Position numbers and translations under genes: made by a program. DNA of 64,000 bases from Lampropedia puyangensis. GTDB lineage: Bacteria; Pseudomonadota; Gammaproteobacteria; Burkholderiales; Burkholderiaceae_C. This document shows positions 28,360 to 39,057 of this stretch, one piece after another. Numbering within the stretch: the stretch's first letter is position 1; each line of letters opens with the position of its first letter. The notes beneath the pieces were generated by a model. That model saw only the letters and a list, made by a program, of their open reading frames with translations, had not been told where the DNA came from and did not search any database. The stretch lies in the NCBI RefSeq assembly GCF_004833285.1, contig NZ_STFG01000007.1, positions 94,720 through 158,719 of the forward strand, given 5' to 3'.

Positions 28360-29493
28360 ATGCATGAAGCGCACCACACTCCAGTTCAAACCCATGCGCA
28401 AGTGATTGCAGGACACCCCAACAGCACGGAGTCCAGCCCCCCTGCAGCGGTAGTTTTTGAGCAGGTAGGAAAAACCTATCAATCGTCAGCAGGCCCTGTT
28501 GCCGCATTGCACGCAATTGATTTAAGCATCCCCAGCGGCTGCATTTACGGCATTATTGGCCGCAGTGGCGCGGGCAAATCAAGTTTGCTGCGCACCATCA
28601 ATCGACTGGAAGAACCGAGCGAAGGCCGTGTCATGGTCGAGGGTGTTGATATTGGCACCCTCTCTCAGCAGGAACTGGTGCGCCAGCGCAGGCGCATTGG
28701 AATGATTTTTCAGCATTTCAATTTGCTGTCAGCCAAAACTGTTTGGGACAATGTGGCCCTGCCTCTACGCGTTGCAGGCGTTCCTGAGCCGCAAGTCAAA
28801 GAGCGCGTACAAGCCCTGCTGGAGTTGGTTGGACTGGCCGACAAACATAACACCTATCCGCGTCGCCTATCAGGAGGGCAAAAGCAACGCGTAGGCATTG
28901 CCAGGGCACTGGTGCACAACCCTCCTATTTTGCTGTGTGATGAAGCAACCTCAGCACTGGATCCTGAGACCACACAGGCTATCTTGCAACTGCTCAAGGA
29001 CATCAACCAACGGCTCAATATCACGATCATTTTGATCACGCATGAGATGAGCGTCATCCGTGAGATTGCCGACGAAGTACTGGTATTAGAGCAAGGCCGT
29101 ATTGCTGAGCATGGCCCTGTTTGGCAGGTATTTGGCGCGCCTGAGCACCCCGCCACCCAAGCGCTGCTGGCCCCATTGCAACACAGTTTGCCTGAAGATC
29201 TTGCCGCACGCCTGCAGCCCCAACCGCCCAATAATGGACAGCCCTTCCAGCAGGTGCTGCAGCTCTTTTACACTGGTCAGGCAGGACTAGTGCCAGATTT
29301 GCCCCATATTGCTGCACGTCTGCCTGGCCACCCCATGTTGTTGCACGGCGGGGTAGACCGTATCCAGGGCCATGCGCAGGGCAGCTTGTTGATTGGCCTT
29401 GACGGCCACGCCACGCTGCCTGATTTCAGTCTGTTAACGCAAGGCGAGCAAGCCATTGCGCATCGTATCGAGGTAATTGGCTATGTGGTTTGA
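28360..29493 (+). CDS. metN: Methionine ABC transporter ATP-binding protein
   Basis: 377-residue ATPase of the D/L-methionine importer. The ABC domain shows Walker A GRSGAGKSSLL, signature RLSGGQKQRV, Walker B ILLCDEATSALD and the switch His in ILITHEM. A C-terminal NIL-type regulatory domain (about 290-377) is the site of methionine feedback in MetN. The first 30 residues are an extension rich in His, Pro and Ser. It overlaps metI by 11 bases. No metQ binding-protein gene follows. Confidence 0.92.
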   Translation: MHEAHHTPVQTHAQVIAGHPNSTESSPPAAVVFEQVGKTYQSSAGPVAALHAIDLSIPSGCIYGIIGRSGAGKSSLLRTINRLEEPSEGRVMVEGVDIGTLSQQELVRQRRRIGMIFQHFNLLSAKTVWDNVALPLRVAGVPEPQVKERVQALLELVGLADKHNTYPRRLSGGQKQRVGIARALVHNPPILLCDEATSALDPETTQAILQLLKDINQRLNITIILITHEMSVIREIADEVLVLEQGRIAEHGPVWQVFGAPEHPATQALLAPLQHSLPEDLAARLQPQPPNNGQPFQQVLQLFYTGQAGLVPDLPHIAARLPGHPMLLHGGVDRIQGHAQGSLLIGLDGHATLPDFSLLTQGEQAIAHRIEVIGYVV

Positions 29494-30160
29494 ATCGTTG
29501 ACATCACAACTGTCTATTCCCGTTGAGCGTTATTGGCAAGCTCTGCTTGATACCTTGATGATGGTGGGCGTCTCCAGTGCAGTTGCTTTTTTTGCGGGCG
29601 TACCACTGGCGCTTCTGCTGATCGTCACTGCGCCGGGCGGTTTTTTGCAGTCCCCCACCACCAACCGGCTTGTCGGCTACGTCGTCAATGGTTTTCGCGC
29701 CGTGCCATTCATTGTGTTGCTGGTGGCGTTGATCCCCTTCACGCGCTGGTTGGTGGGCTCGTCCATTGGTGTCTGGGCTGCGATCGTGCCATTGGCCATC
29801 AGTGCGACACCATTTTTTGCTCGCATTGTCGAAGTCAGTTTGCGCGAAGTGGATGCCGGTTTGATCGAAGCCGCGCAAGCCATGGGCAGCCAAAAATGGC
29901 ACATTGTGCGCCACGTCTATTTGCCCGAAGCCATGCCCGGCATCATTGGGGGGTTCACCATTACCTTGGTGGCTTTGATCAGCTCTTCAGCCATGGCAGG
30001 GGCCGTCGGCGCAGGAGGACTGGGGGACTTGGCCATCCGCTATGGCTACCAACGCTTTGACACCCAAGTCATGGTGATTGTGATTGTGCTGCTTGTGGCC
30101 TTGGTCACCATCGTGCAATACGCGGGTGATCGTTATGTGCAATGGCTCAAAAGCCGCTGA
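29483..30160 (+). CDS. metI: Methionine ABC transporter permease
   Basis: 225-residue MetI-type permease with about five membrane segments and the EAAQAMGSQKWHI coupling loop. ATG 29483 lies inside the end of metN; a TTG two codons earlier is possible. Gene order metN-metI is standard, but the usual metQ partner is missing: the next gene is katG. A short AAGCG/CGCTT hairpin at 30189-30202 without a T run follows. Confidence 0.92.
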   Translation: MWFESLTSQLSIPVERYWQALLDTLMMVGVSSAVAFFAGVPLALLLIVTAPGGFLQSPTTNRLVGYVVNGFRAVPFIVLLVALIPFTRWLVGSSIGVWAAIVPLAISATPFFARIVEVSLREVDAGLIEAAQAMGSQKWHIVRHVYLPEAMPGIIGGFTITLVALISSSAMAGAVGAGGLGDLAIRYGYQRFDTQVMVIVIVLLVALVTIVQYAGDRYVQWLKSR

Positions 30161-30298
30161 ACGCGCATAGGCACGTATCTACATTCCCAAGCGTTGGCGC
30201 TTGCCTCAGCACGCATGGCCTGATTCGCCAATAGCAAAACCCAATCACACTATTAAATATTTTTGATTTTTCTAATCGCATCCAACTCCGTATCATGA

Positions 30299-32611
<2,313 letters not shown>

Positions 32612-32631
32612 AACCTCCCGCAAACAGACAC

Positions 32632-32661
32632 CGGCCCTGCCTATTGCAGGGCCGTTTTTTT
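32632..32661 (+). terminator. Rho-independent terminator after katG
   Basis: Stem CGGCCCTGC (32632-32640) and GCAGGGCCG (32646-32654) with a 5-base loop, followed by seven T. Textbook form, 21 bases past the stop codon. Confidence 0.92.
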
Positions 32662-32852
32662 CTAAATAAACACGTACTTTACGCATGTCACTTGGCACGG
32701 TATTCGGTCAAGCAAAACGCGACGGGCAACACCCTCTAAAATAGCGCCCCTTGGCACGCGGCTTTCTATGATTGGCCTGCCGATACGTTGATATTCACAA
32801 TACAAGGCTATTGCGCAAAGCCTTGAGCTGTCGCCCCACGGCGCTTTCCACC

Positions 32853-34367
32853 ATGTCACAAGAAAATACATCGCAACAGGCGAACTCGCCCTACCCCGAC
32901 CATGCCCTGTCGATTGACTCAATGGATATGGAAGCCCAAGGAGTCGCCCATCGTGAAGATGGCAAAGTCGTCTTCGTGGAAGGTGCGCTTGCTGGCGAAG
33001 TGGTCACCGCCACTGTCAACCGCCGCAAAAGCAACTGGGAAAAAGCCACCTTGCAGAACGTGTTGCGTGAGTCGTCACAACGCGTGACTCCGCATTGCCC
33101 CCATTTTGGCTTACACCAAGAAGCCTGCGGCGGTTGCAAAATGCAGCACTTGAGCGTCAGCGGTCAACTGGCGGCAAAACAGCGCGTTCTGGAAGACAAC
33201 CTGTGGCATTTAGGCAAGGTCAAAGCTGAACGGGTACTACGCCCCATTCAAGGGCCCGACTGGGGCTACCGCTGGCGTGCCCGTTTGTCAGTCCGCTATG
33301 TTCGCAAGAAAGAAACCGTGCTGGTTGGCTTTCACGAACGCAAAAGCCGCTACATCGCCGACATGCAAGTTTGCCGGATTTTGCCACCGCACATTGATAG
33401 CCTACTCTTGCCTTTGCGCAGATTGATAGCCAGTTTAGAAGCCAAGGAAACCTGTCCGCAAATTGAAGTCGCTTGCGGCGACCAAGTCACTGCATTGGTG
33501 TTGCGCCATCTTGAGCCACTCAGTACGCACGACCTGAGTTGTTTGCGCACTTTTGCTCAAGCGCATCCTTTCGTTCAGTGGTGGCTACAGCCCAAAGGGC
33601 CAGATACCGTTCATATGCTGGAAGATGGTGGCAACGCCGCTGAGCTGGCCTATACCTTGCCTGAATTTGGCATTCGCATGCCATTCAAGCCAACAGACTT
33701 CACACAAGTCAATCCGCACATCAACCGCGTGCTGGTCGCACGTGCACTGCAGCTGCTGCAAGTGCAAAGTGACGAGCGCGTGATCGATTGGTTCTGCGGC
33801 TTAGGCAATTTCAGTTTGCCGCTCGCCACGCAAGCCACAGAAGTGCTGGGCATTGAAGGCAGCGATACGCTTGTGGGCCGTGCAACCGACAATTGGCAAG
33901 CCAACCAAAGTGCACGCCAAACACAAGGGTTGCGCGGTTTGGCACCCACGCATTTTGTGGGACGCAACCTCTTTAACATGACGCCAGAATTGCTCCAGGC
34001 AGATGGCGTAGCCCAAAAATGGTTAGTCGATCCACCGCGTGAAGGGGCGTTTGCGCTCGCCAAAGCACTGGCAGAAATTCACCAGCAACGCCTAGGGAAA
34101 ACACTGGAGTTACCTTTAGAGAGTGAAGAACAGAAAGAGCAGGCGAGCACCACCAGCGAGCCATTCGATGACAACCCGCAGTGGATGCCACCGCAGCGTA
34201 TCGTATACGTCAGCTGCAACCCTGCCACATTGGCACGAGATGCCGGTTTGTTGGTTGATAAAGCAGGCTACCACTGCACAGCTGCGGGTGTAGTCAATAT
34301 GTTTCCCCACACTGCTCACGTTGAAAGTATTGCAGTCTTCGAACGCAGCGCTGCTTGGACGGAATAA
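32853..34367 (+). CDS. rlmD: 23S rRNA (uracil-5)-methyltransferase RlmD
   Basis: TrmA/RumA-family enzyme that makes m5U at 23S position 1939. The 504 residues have an N-terminal TRAM-like domain, a 4Fe-4S cluster set (C in TPHCPHFG, then ACGGCKMQH, with the fourth in QVCRILP), a SAM-binding region ([14 protein letters not shown]) and the catalytic Cys in [12 protein letters not shown]. An acidic insert of about 45 residues lies between [14 protein letters not shown] and the catalytic block. ATG 32853 is chosen over an in-frame start at 32772, which encodes unrelated residues. Confidence 0.92.
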   Translation: MSQENTSQQANSPYPDHALSIDSMDMEAQGVAHREDGKVVFVEGALAGEVVTATVNRRKSNWEKATLQNVLRESSQRVTPHCPHFGLHQEACGGCKMQHLSVSGQLAAKQRVLEDNLWHLGKVKAERVLRPIQGPDWGYRWRARLSVRYVRKKETVLVGFHERKSRYIADMQVCRILPPHIDSLLLPLRRLIASLEAKETCPQIEVACGDQVTALVLRHLEPLSTHDLSCLRTFAQAHPFVQWWLQPKGPDTVHMLEDGGNAAELAYTLPEFGIRMPFKPTDFTQVNPHINRVLVARALQLLQVQSDERVIDWFCGLGNFSLPLATQATEVLGIEGSDTLVGRATDNWQANQSARQTQGLRGLAPTHFVGRNLFNMTPELLQADGVAQKWLVDPPREGAFALAKALAEIHQQRLGKTLELPLESEEQKEQASTTSEPFDDNPQWMPPQRIVYVSCNPATLARDAGLLVDKAGYHCTAAGVVNMFPHTAHVESIAVFERSAAWTE

Positions 34368-34455
34368 ACGATATCGCGATATTGCAATGCATTTGCATAA
34401 CAATCTCAGCACAACACAAGCGCATTGGTTCGTTTGCACCAACTAGGAAATAGTC

Positions 34456-34484
34456 CTGCTGCAAGAGTCACACCCTTGCGGCAG
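34456..34484. terminator. Possible hairpin between convergent rlmD and nrdR
   Basis: Inverted repeat CTGCTGCAAG (34456-34465) and CTTGCGGCAG (34475-34484), one G-U pair, 9-base loop. It lacks a T run on either strand; it lies between two convergent genes and may end either transcript weakly. Confidence 0.4.
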
Positions 34485-34490
34485 CTGGTT

Positions 34491-34952
34491 TCACAATTCT
34501 GGATGGTGACCGGCCTGGTCAATCAAATTCTTGAAAGCATCAAGATCACCCACACTGCGGTATACGCTGCCGTAGCGAATGAATGCGACCTTATCAAGCC
34601 CACGCAATTCTTTAAGGACAGCCTCGCCGATCAAGCGTGAATCCACCTCACGTCCGCCCAAGCCAAGCAAATAAACCTCAATGCGCGCTACGGCATCATC
34701 CACATCCTGCGTCTTCACAGGCCTTTTACGCAGCGAGAGATTGATTGACTCGCGCAGCTTGTGCTTTTGGTACTCCACGCGTCGCCCATCACTTTTGACC
34801 ACTGCAGGCATTGTGACCTCAGCCCGCTCGTACGTAGTGAACCGCTTCTCACACGCGACACATTGGCGCCTGCGGCGGATACTGGTATTGTCTTCGGATA
34901 AGCGTGTCTCCACCACTTGGGAATCGTCGTGTCCACAAAAAGGGCATTTCAT
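34491..34952 (-). CDS. nrdR: Transcriptional repressor NrdR
   Basis: Zn-ribbon/ATP-cone repressor of ribonucleotide reductase genes. At 153 residues it is the standard length: zinc ribbon CPFCGH...CVACEKRF at 3-35, then the ATP-cone from about 49. ATG 34952 is fixed by the invariant MKCPFCG start. It lies 125 bases downstream of glyA in the same direction, a common pairing in betaproteobacteria. Confidence 0.96.
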   Translation of the reverse strand: MKCPFCGHDDSQVVETRLSEDNTSIRRRRQCVACEKRFTTYERAEVTMPAVVKSDGRRVEYQKHKLRESINLSLRKRPVKTQDVDDAVARIEVYLLGLGGREVDSRLIGEAVLKELRGLDKVAFIRYGSVYRSVGDLDAFKNLIDQAGHHPEL

Positions 34953-35077
34953 GATGGCAGAGCGTTTGCAGTAGAAGTTAAAGTCGATAAGTCCATACAA
35001 CAACCGCGCCTGAAGAGGGGAGTCTCTTGGCGCGGTCAGTCGTGAAAGGGCGCTATTCGCCCATCATCTGGCAAGCA

Positions 35078-36322
35078 TTAACCGTAAACAGGAAAACGGC
35101 TGGTCAACTCATGCACGCGTTCACGCACTTTGGCAATGTGGCCGGCATCATTCGGATTGTCAAGCACATCCGCAATCAGATTGGCGGTCAGAAAAGCTTC
35201 TTCATCCTTAAATCCGCGCGTAGTCATTGCAGGCGTACCTACACGAATACCGCTGGTCACCATTGGCTTTTCAGGATCGTTAGGAATGGCATTTTTGTTG
35301 ACTGTCATATGGGCTTCACCCAAAACACGCTCAGCCTCTTTCCCTGTGATGTTCTTCGCACGCAGATCGACCAACGCCAAATGGCTTTGGGTTCGGCCAC
35401 TCACGATACGCAAATCACGCTCAGCCAACACATTCGTCATGATGTTGGCATTGGTCAATACTTGCTGTTGGTATGTTTTGAACGCAGGCTGAGACGCCTC
35501 CAAAAATGCGACTGCCTTGGCTGCGATCACATGCATCAAAGGGCCACCTTGCAACCCAGGGAAAACTGCACTGTTGATGGCTTTCTCGTGCTCTTTCTTG
35601 CACAAAATAATGCCGCCACGGGGGCCACGCAAGCTTTTGTGGGTGGTCGATGTCACCACGTCAGCGTGCGGCACGGGGTTTGGATACAGACCAGCGGCAA
35701 TCAAGCCAGCATAGTGGGCCATGTCAACCATGAAAATAGCCCCAACAGCTTTGGCCACTTTGGCAAAACGCTCAAAGTCAATGTGCAAACTATAGGCTGA
35801 GGCACCAGCAATAATCAGCTTAGGTTTGTGTTCATGGGCCAAGCGCTCCATGTTGTCGTAATCAATTTCCTCTTGCTCATTCAAGCCATAGGAAACGATA
35901 TTGAACCACTTGCCGCTCATGTTCAATGGCATGCCATGGGTCAGGTGGCCGCCTTCTGCCAAGCTCAATCCCATTACTGTATCGCCAGGCTGCAAGAAGG
36001 CCAAGAACACAGCTTGGTTAGCCGATGCACCGCAATGCGGTTGCACGTTAGCTGCTTCAGCACCAAACAGTTTCTTCACTCGCGACAATGCCAACTCTTC
36101 AGCAATGTCCACGAATTCACAACCACCGTAATAGCGGCGACCTGGATAACCTTCTGCGTATTTGTTGGTCAGTTGTGTGCCCTGAGCCCACATCACAGCA
36201 GGAGATGCATAGTTTTCACTCGCAATCAGCTCAATGTGCTCTTCCTGACGTTTATTCTCAGACTGAATGGCTTTAAACAGCTCTGGATCGACTTGGTCAA
36301 CCAGCAAATCGCGTTGGTACAT
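35078..36322 (-). CDS. glyA: Serine hydroxymethyltransferase
   Basis: PLP enzyme interconverting serine and glycine with tetrahydrofolate, the main source of one-carbon units. The 414-residue protein has the PLP-binding Lys near 228 in [14 protein letters not shown], the GGHLTHG block and the HYAGLIAAG block. ATG 36322 ([10 protein letters not shown]) fits the family; an in-frame upstream start at 36400 is not supported. The 294-base leader up to the lytic transglycosylase gene shows no riboswitch that could be recognised. Confidence 0.96.
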   Translation of the reverse strand: MYQRDLLVDQVDPELFKAIQSENKRQEEHIELIASENYASPAVMWAQGTQLTNKYAEGYPGRRYYGGCEFVDIAEELALSRVKKLFGAEAANVQPHCGASANQAVFLAFLQPGDTVMGLSLAEGGHLTHGMPLNMSGKWFNIVSYGLNEQEEIDYDNMERLAHEHKPKLIIAGASAYSLHIDFERFAKVAKAVGAIFMVDMAHYAGLIAAGLYPNPVPHADVVTSTTHKSLRGPRGGIILCKKEHEKAINSAVFPGLQGGPLMHVIAAKAVAFLEASQPAFKTYQQQVLTNANIMTNVLAERDLRIVSGRTQSHLALVDLRAKNITGKEAERVLGEAHMTVNKNAIPNDPEKPMVTSGIRVGTPAMTTRGFKDEEAFLTANLIADVLDNPNDAGHIAKVRERVHELTSRFPVYG

Positions 36323-36616
36323 GGTGGTAGCTATCCTTAACGAAACGGAAATTGATGAATCATGCCGCAACAGCAAACAAGACAACGCATAGTGATGCAC
36401 TGCAAGTTTTGCCGCAGCTCAGATCCTCAAGCTCTCTGCGCATACAAGTCATATGATTGCTGCGCAGGGCGTTAGTGTAATGGAACATACTCTGGCAAGC
36501 TCCAGAGAACATCAAACTCACTACAGTAAACGTACTAATAAAGGCTTGAATGGATTCAGGCGCCTCATAGTGCCAGCTCTCTTTTAGATCAATGCAAAAA
36601 GATCAAGACAGAACAC

Positions 36617-37570
36617 TCAAGGCGTTTTGCTGGTATCAGATGCATTCGCCTGCGCCAGAACATGCATATTCTGAGTCGGCTCAAGCAAGGCAGCCACATT
36701 ATTCAATGCAAGGTCAAGGCCAGCAGGGCTGCTGTTTGCTCCATCCTGCGCCACAGCCACACCTAGCGTGACAGGAGCGGCGCTTTGCTCAGCAGTCAGA
36801 AGTACATCACGCTGCTCAGCCTGGCGTTTTGCCCAGGCAGCCTTGAACGCTGCAGGCAACATGGCCAGGGGTTTACTGGTCGCACTTTTGAGTTTAGCCT
36901 GCTCTGCCAAGACTTTACTGGCATACCCCCCATCGTTAGGAAGTTTCGCAGCGCCCACATAGCAAACCAAACCACGCTGAATTCCACCAAAGCGATCAAT
37001 ACAGTCTTTCAAAATCAGTGACCCCACTTGCATATTGCTTAGCGGATCAAAAGCTGCCAGAGAGCCGCCGAAATGCGCATATTTATCCTCATGCACATTG
37101 GTCATCACCTGCATCAATCCTTGCGCTCCAACAGAACTCTGTGCAAACGGGTTAAAGCGCGACTCAATCGCCACTACAGACAAGATAAGCTGCGGATCTA
37201 AACCTCGCTTCTCACCCAACTCATAAGCTTTTGCAACCAATGCGCCCATCGGTTCAGGCGCCACTCGGTATTTTTTACTCAACCAAAACGCAGTTGCAGC
37301 CTGCTCTTCAGACAGATCCAACAGGTCCACAGCCGTAACACGTTCAAGCGCCTCGGGCTCTACATCCAATTGCGCCTGTATCACTTTGCGCTCGTACAGA
37401 TGTGCATACAACCATTGCTCGCCATCATCAAGCAGATCGGGATAGGTATAAACCACCAAGGCACAAAAAACCAGCAACGCGCCAAGCAAAGCAAAGCCAT
37501 TGAGTACTACCGCTTTCAGTGCGGCGATGGATGATTTCATCAGGGTATTCATTTTTCTAGATAGAGACAT
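36617..37570 (-). CDS. Membrane-anchored lytic transglycosylase (SLT domain)
   Basis: 317-residue protein with one N-terminal membrane segment (about 22-43) and an SLT lysozyme-like domain at about 120-230. The catalytic Glu is in VAIESRFNPFAQS, followed by GAQGLMQVM and a later GGIQRGLVCYVGA. It would cleave glycan strands in the periplasm. GGAG lies six bases before the ATG. The C-terminal 80 residues are low-complexity and Ala-rich with no known domain. It is transcribed toward glyA but separated from it by about 295 bases. Confidence 0.87.
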   Translation of the reverse strand: MSLSRKMNTLMKSSIAALKAVVLNGFALLGALLVFCALVVYTYPDLLDDGEQWLYAHLYERKVIQAQLDVEPEALERVTAVDLLDLSEEQAATAFWLSKKYRVAPEPMGALVAKAYELGEKRGLDPQLILSVVAIESRFNPFAQSSVGAQGLMQVMTNVHEDKYAHFGGSLAAFDPLSNMQVGSLILKDCIDRFGGIQRGLVCYVGAAKLPNDGGYASKVLAEQAKLKSATSKPLAMLPAAFKAAWAKRQAEQRDVLLTAEQSAAPVTLGVAVAQDGANSSPAGLDLALNNVAALLEPTQNMHVLAQANASDTSKTP

Positions 37571-38250
37571 GCGCTTCTCCAGCGGACGGCCAAATCAATC
37601 AAGCCGCCAACTCATGCACTGTGTAAAACGCTCAAGGAGCAACACACAGCGATGACTTACAAGACACACCCTGTTCTTGGGCGTGCCACACATCGATTGC
37701 CATTTGATGACATGTTGGCAATCAGCAGAATGGCGAGAGTTTTGATGAATCGTAAATAGCCGTCAAGACTATTGAATTGATTTTTTATAAAAAAAGAAGA
37801 TAAAGAAAAGATCAAAAATTAGAAGTTTTGAAAAGACACTTATCTAACCAACTGTTTTTCAACATTTTTTATTTTCGGAAAAACGTTTAACAACTAATCA
37901 AGGAAAAAATTGCTTCTTTATGTAAACAACACAACATGGCGACGTTTAAAGACGACAACACGTCCCTTTAAGCATCGACGGCCCAAACACTCAAGGGAAA
38001 ACCTGCTTCGCTATACTTTGCACATAATCAGAACAATGCATCGCCTGGCCCAAGTCAGCTATCCGCCACTTATTTCTGTTTTAAAAGCGGTTGGAGAGCG
38101 CTGACCTATAGACCAACCAAGTGGTCAGTGCGCAGATGCAATCATGATTGCATCCTGCAATGCACATTGTTTTGGATGCCCGTGGGGCACACTCTATGAA
38201 TCTGCGCTTTGTCTCACGCGCACAATGCGCATCAACACACTCACTCTTTC
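37571..38250. other. Long AT-rich intergenic region, slt / xthA
   Basis: About 680 bases without a convincing gene. 37740-37930 is strikingly AT-rich next to its surroundings. It holds an inverted repeat GATTGCCA (37695-37702) and TGGCAATC (37716-37723) and, nearer xthA, a 20-base perfect palindrome listed separately. A 64-codon frame at 37910-38104 has an AT-rich start and no family resemblance and is not taken as a gene. Both flanking genes need promoters here. Confidence 0.5.
38135..38154. repeat. Perfect 20-bp palindrome upstream of xthA
   Basis: Two 10-base arms, GATGCAATCA and its exact complement, with no spacer. GCA (38132-38134) and TGC (38156-38158) extend it past a single unpaired base. 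No T run follows, so it looks like a dimer-binding operator rather than a terminator. Confidence 0.6.
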
Positions 38251-39057
38251 ATGACGATCACTTTAGCCAGCTGGAATGTCAATTCATTAAATGTCCGCTT
38301 ACAACATGTCAGAAACTGGCTTGAAAGCAATCCAGTTGATGTACTGGGTATTCAAGAGCTAAAACTCATTGACGAAAAATTCCCCACCGCCGCCTTTGCC
38401 GAGGCCGGCTACCAAACAGCGGCTTTCGGCCAACCTACATACAACGGAGTGGCCATCGCCCATCGCCACGAAGCTCAGGATATTGAACGCAATATTCCAG
38501 GCTACCCAGATAGCCAATCTCGCGTCATCAGCGCGACACTGAACATGGCATCCACCCAAATCCGTCTGGTTAATGCATATTTTGTAAATGGGCAAGAACC
38601 AGGCAGCGAAAAATTTGCTTATAAATTAGAGTGGCTCGCGCATCTGGAACGCTATGTCGCTGAGCAGTTGGCACAACACCAACATGTTGTATTAATGGGG
38701 GACTTCAACATCACGGCTAGCGACCAAGACTCTTGGGACCCTAATGGACTAAAAGAAACCATTCACCATACAACTATTGAGCGCCAAGCATTGCTACGCC
38801 TGCTGGCGCTCGGCATGTTGGACTCGTTCCGCGCGTTTGAGCAAGCTGAGAAAAGCTTTTCTTGGTGGGATTACCGCATGCTCGGGTTTCAGAAAAACAG
38901 AGGCCTTCGCATTGACTACGTATTAATCAGTGAATCACTTCGTCCCGCGCTGACACGCAGCTGGATTGACCGAGCCCCCAGAAAATGGCCCAAACCAAGC
39001 GACCATGCTCCAGTGCTGGTGGAATTAGATATGGCGCGATTGGACTCAAGCACTTGA
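38251..39057 (+). CDS. xthA: Exodeoxyribonuclease III
   Basis: AP endonuclease and 3'-5' exonuclease for base-excision repair. The 268-residue EEP-fold protein has SWNVNSL at the start, the metal Glu in IQELKL, a catalytic block MGDFNITASDQD, and C-terminal RIDYVLIS and PSDHAPVLVEL. ATG 38251 is favoured over one 14 codons upstream. Its last 12 bases overlap the end of the convergent DUF1631-like gene. Confidence 0.95.
   Translation: MTITLASWNVNSLNVRLQHVRNWLESNPVDVLGIQELKLIDEKFPTAAFAEAGYQTAAFGQPTYNGVAIAHRHEAQDIERNIPGYPDSQSRVISATLNMASTQIRLVNAYFVNGQEPGSEKFAYKLEWLAHLERYVAEQLAQHQHVVLMGDFNITASDQDSWDPNGLKETIHHTTIERQALLRLLALGMLDSFRAFEQAEKSFSWWDYRMLGFQKNRGLRIDYVLISESLRPALTRSWIDRAPRKWPKPSDHAPVLVELDMARLDSST

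Noticed and set aside
35027..35800. Plus-strand frame (257 codons) opposite glyA
   Set aside because: Antisense shadow of a highly conserved gene; no domain.
36323..36616. Glycine riboswitch in the glyA leader
   Set aside because: No tandem aptamer-like conserved segments were seen, and such elements usually precede gcv genes.
37910..38104. 64-codon frame in the slt/xthA gap
   Set aside because: No homology recognised, no ribosome site of note beyond AAGGA-like A-rich sequence, and biased composition.
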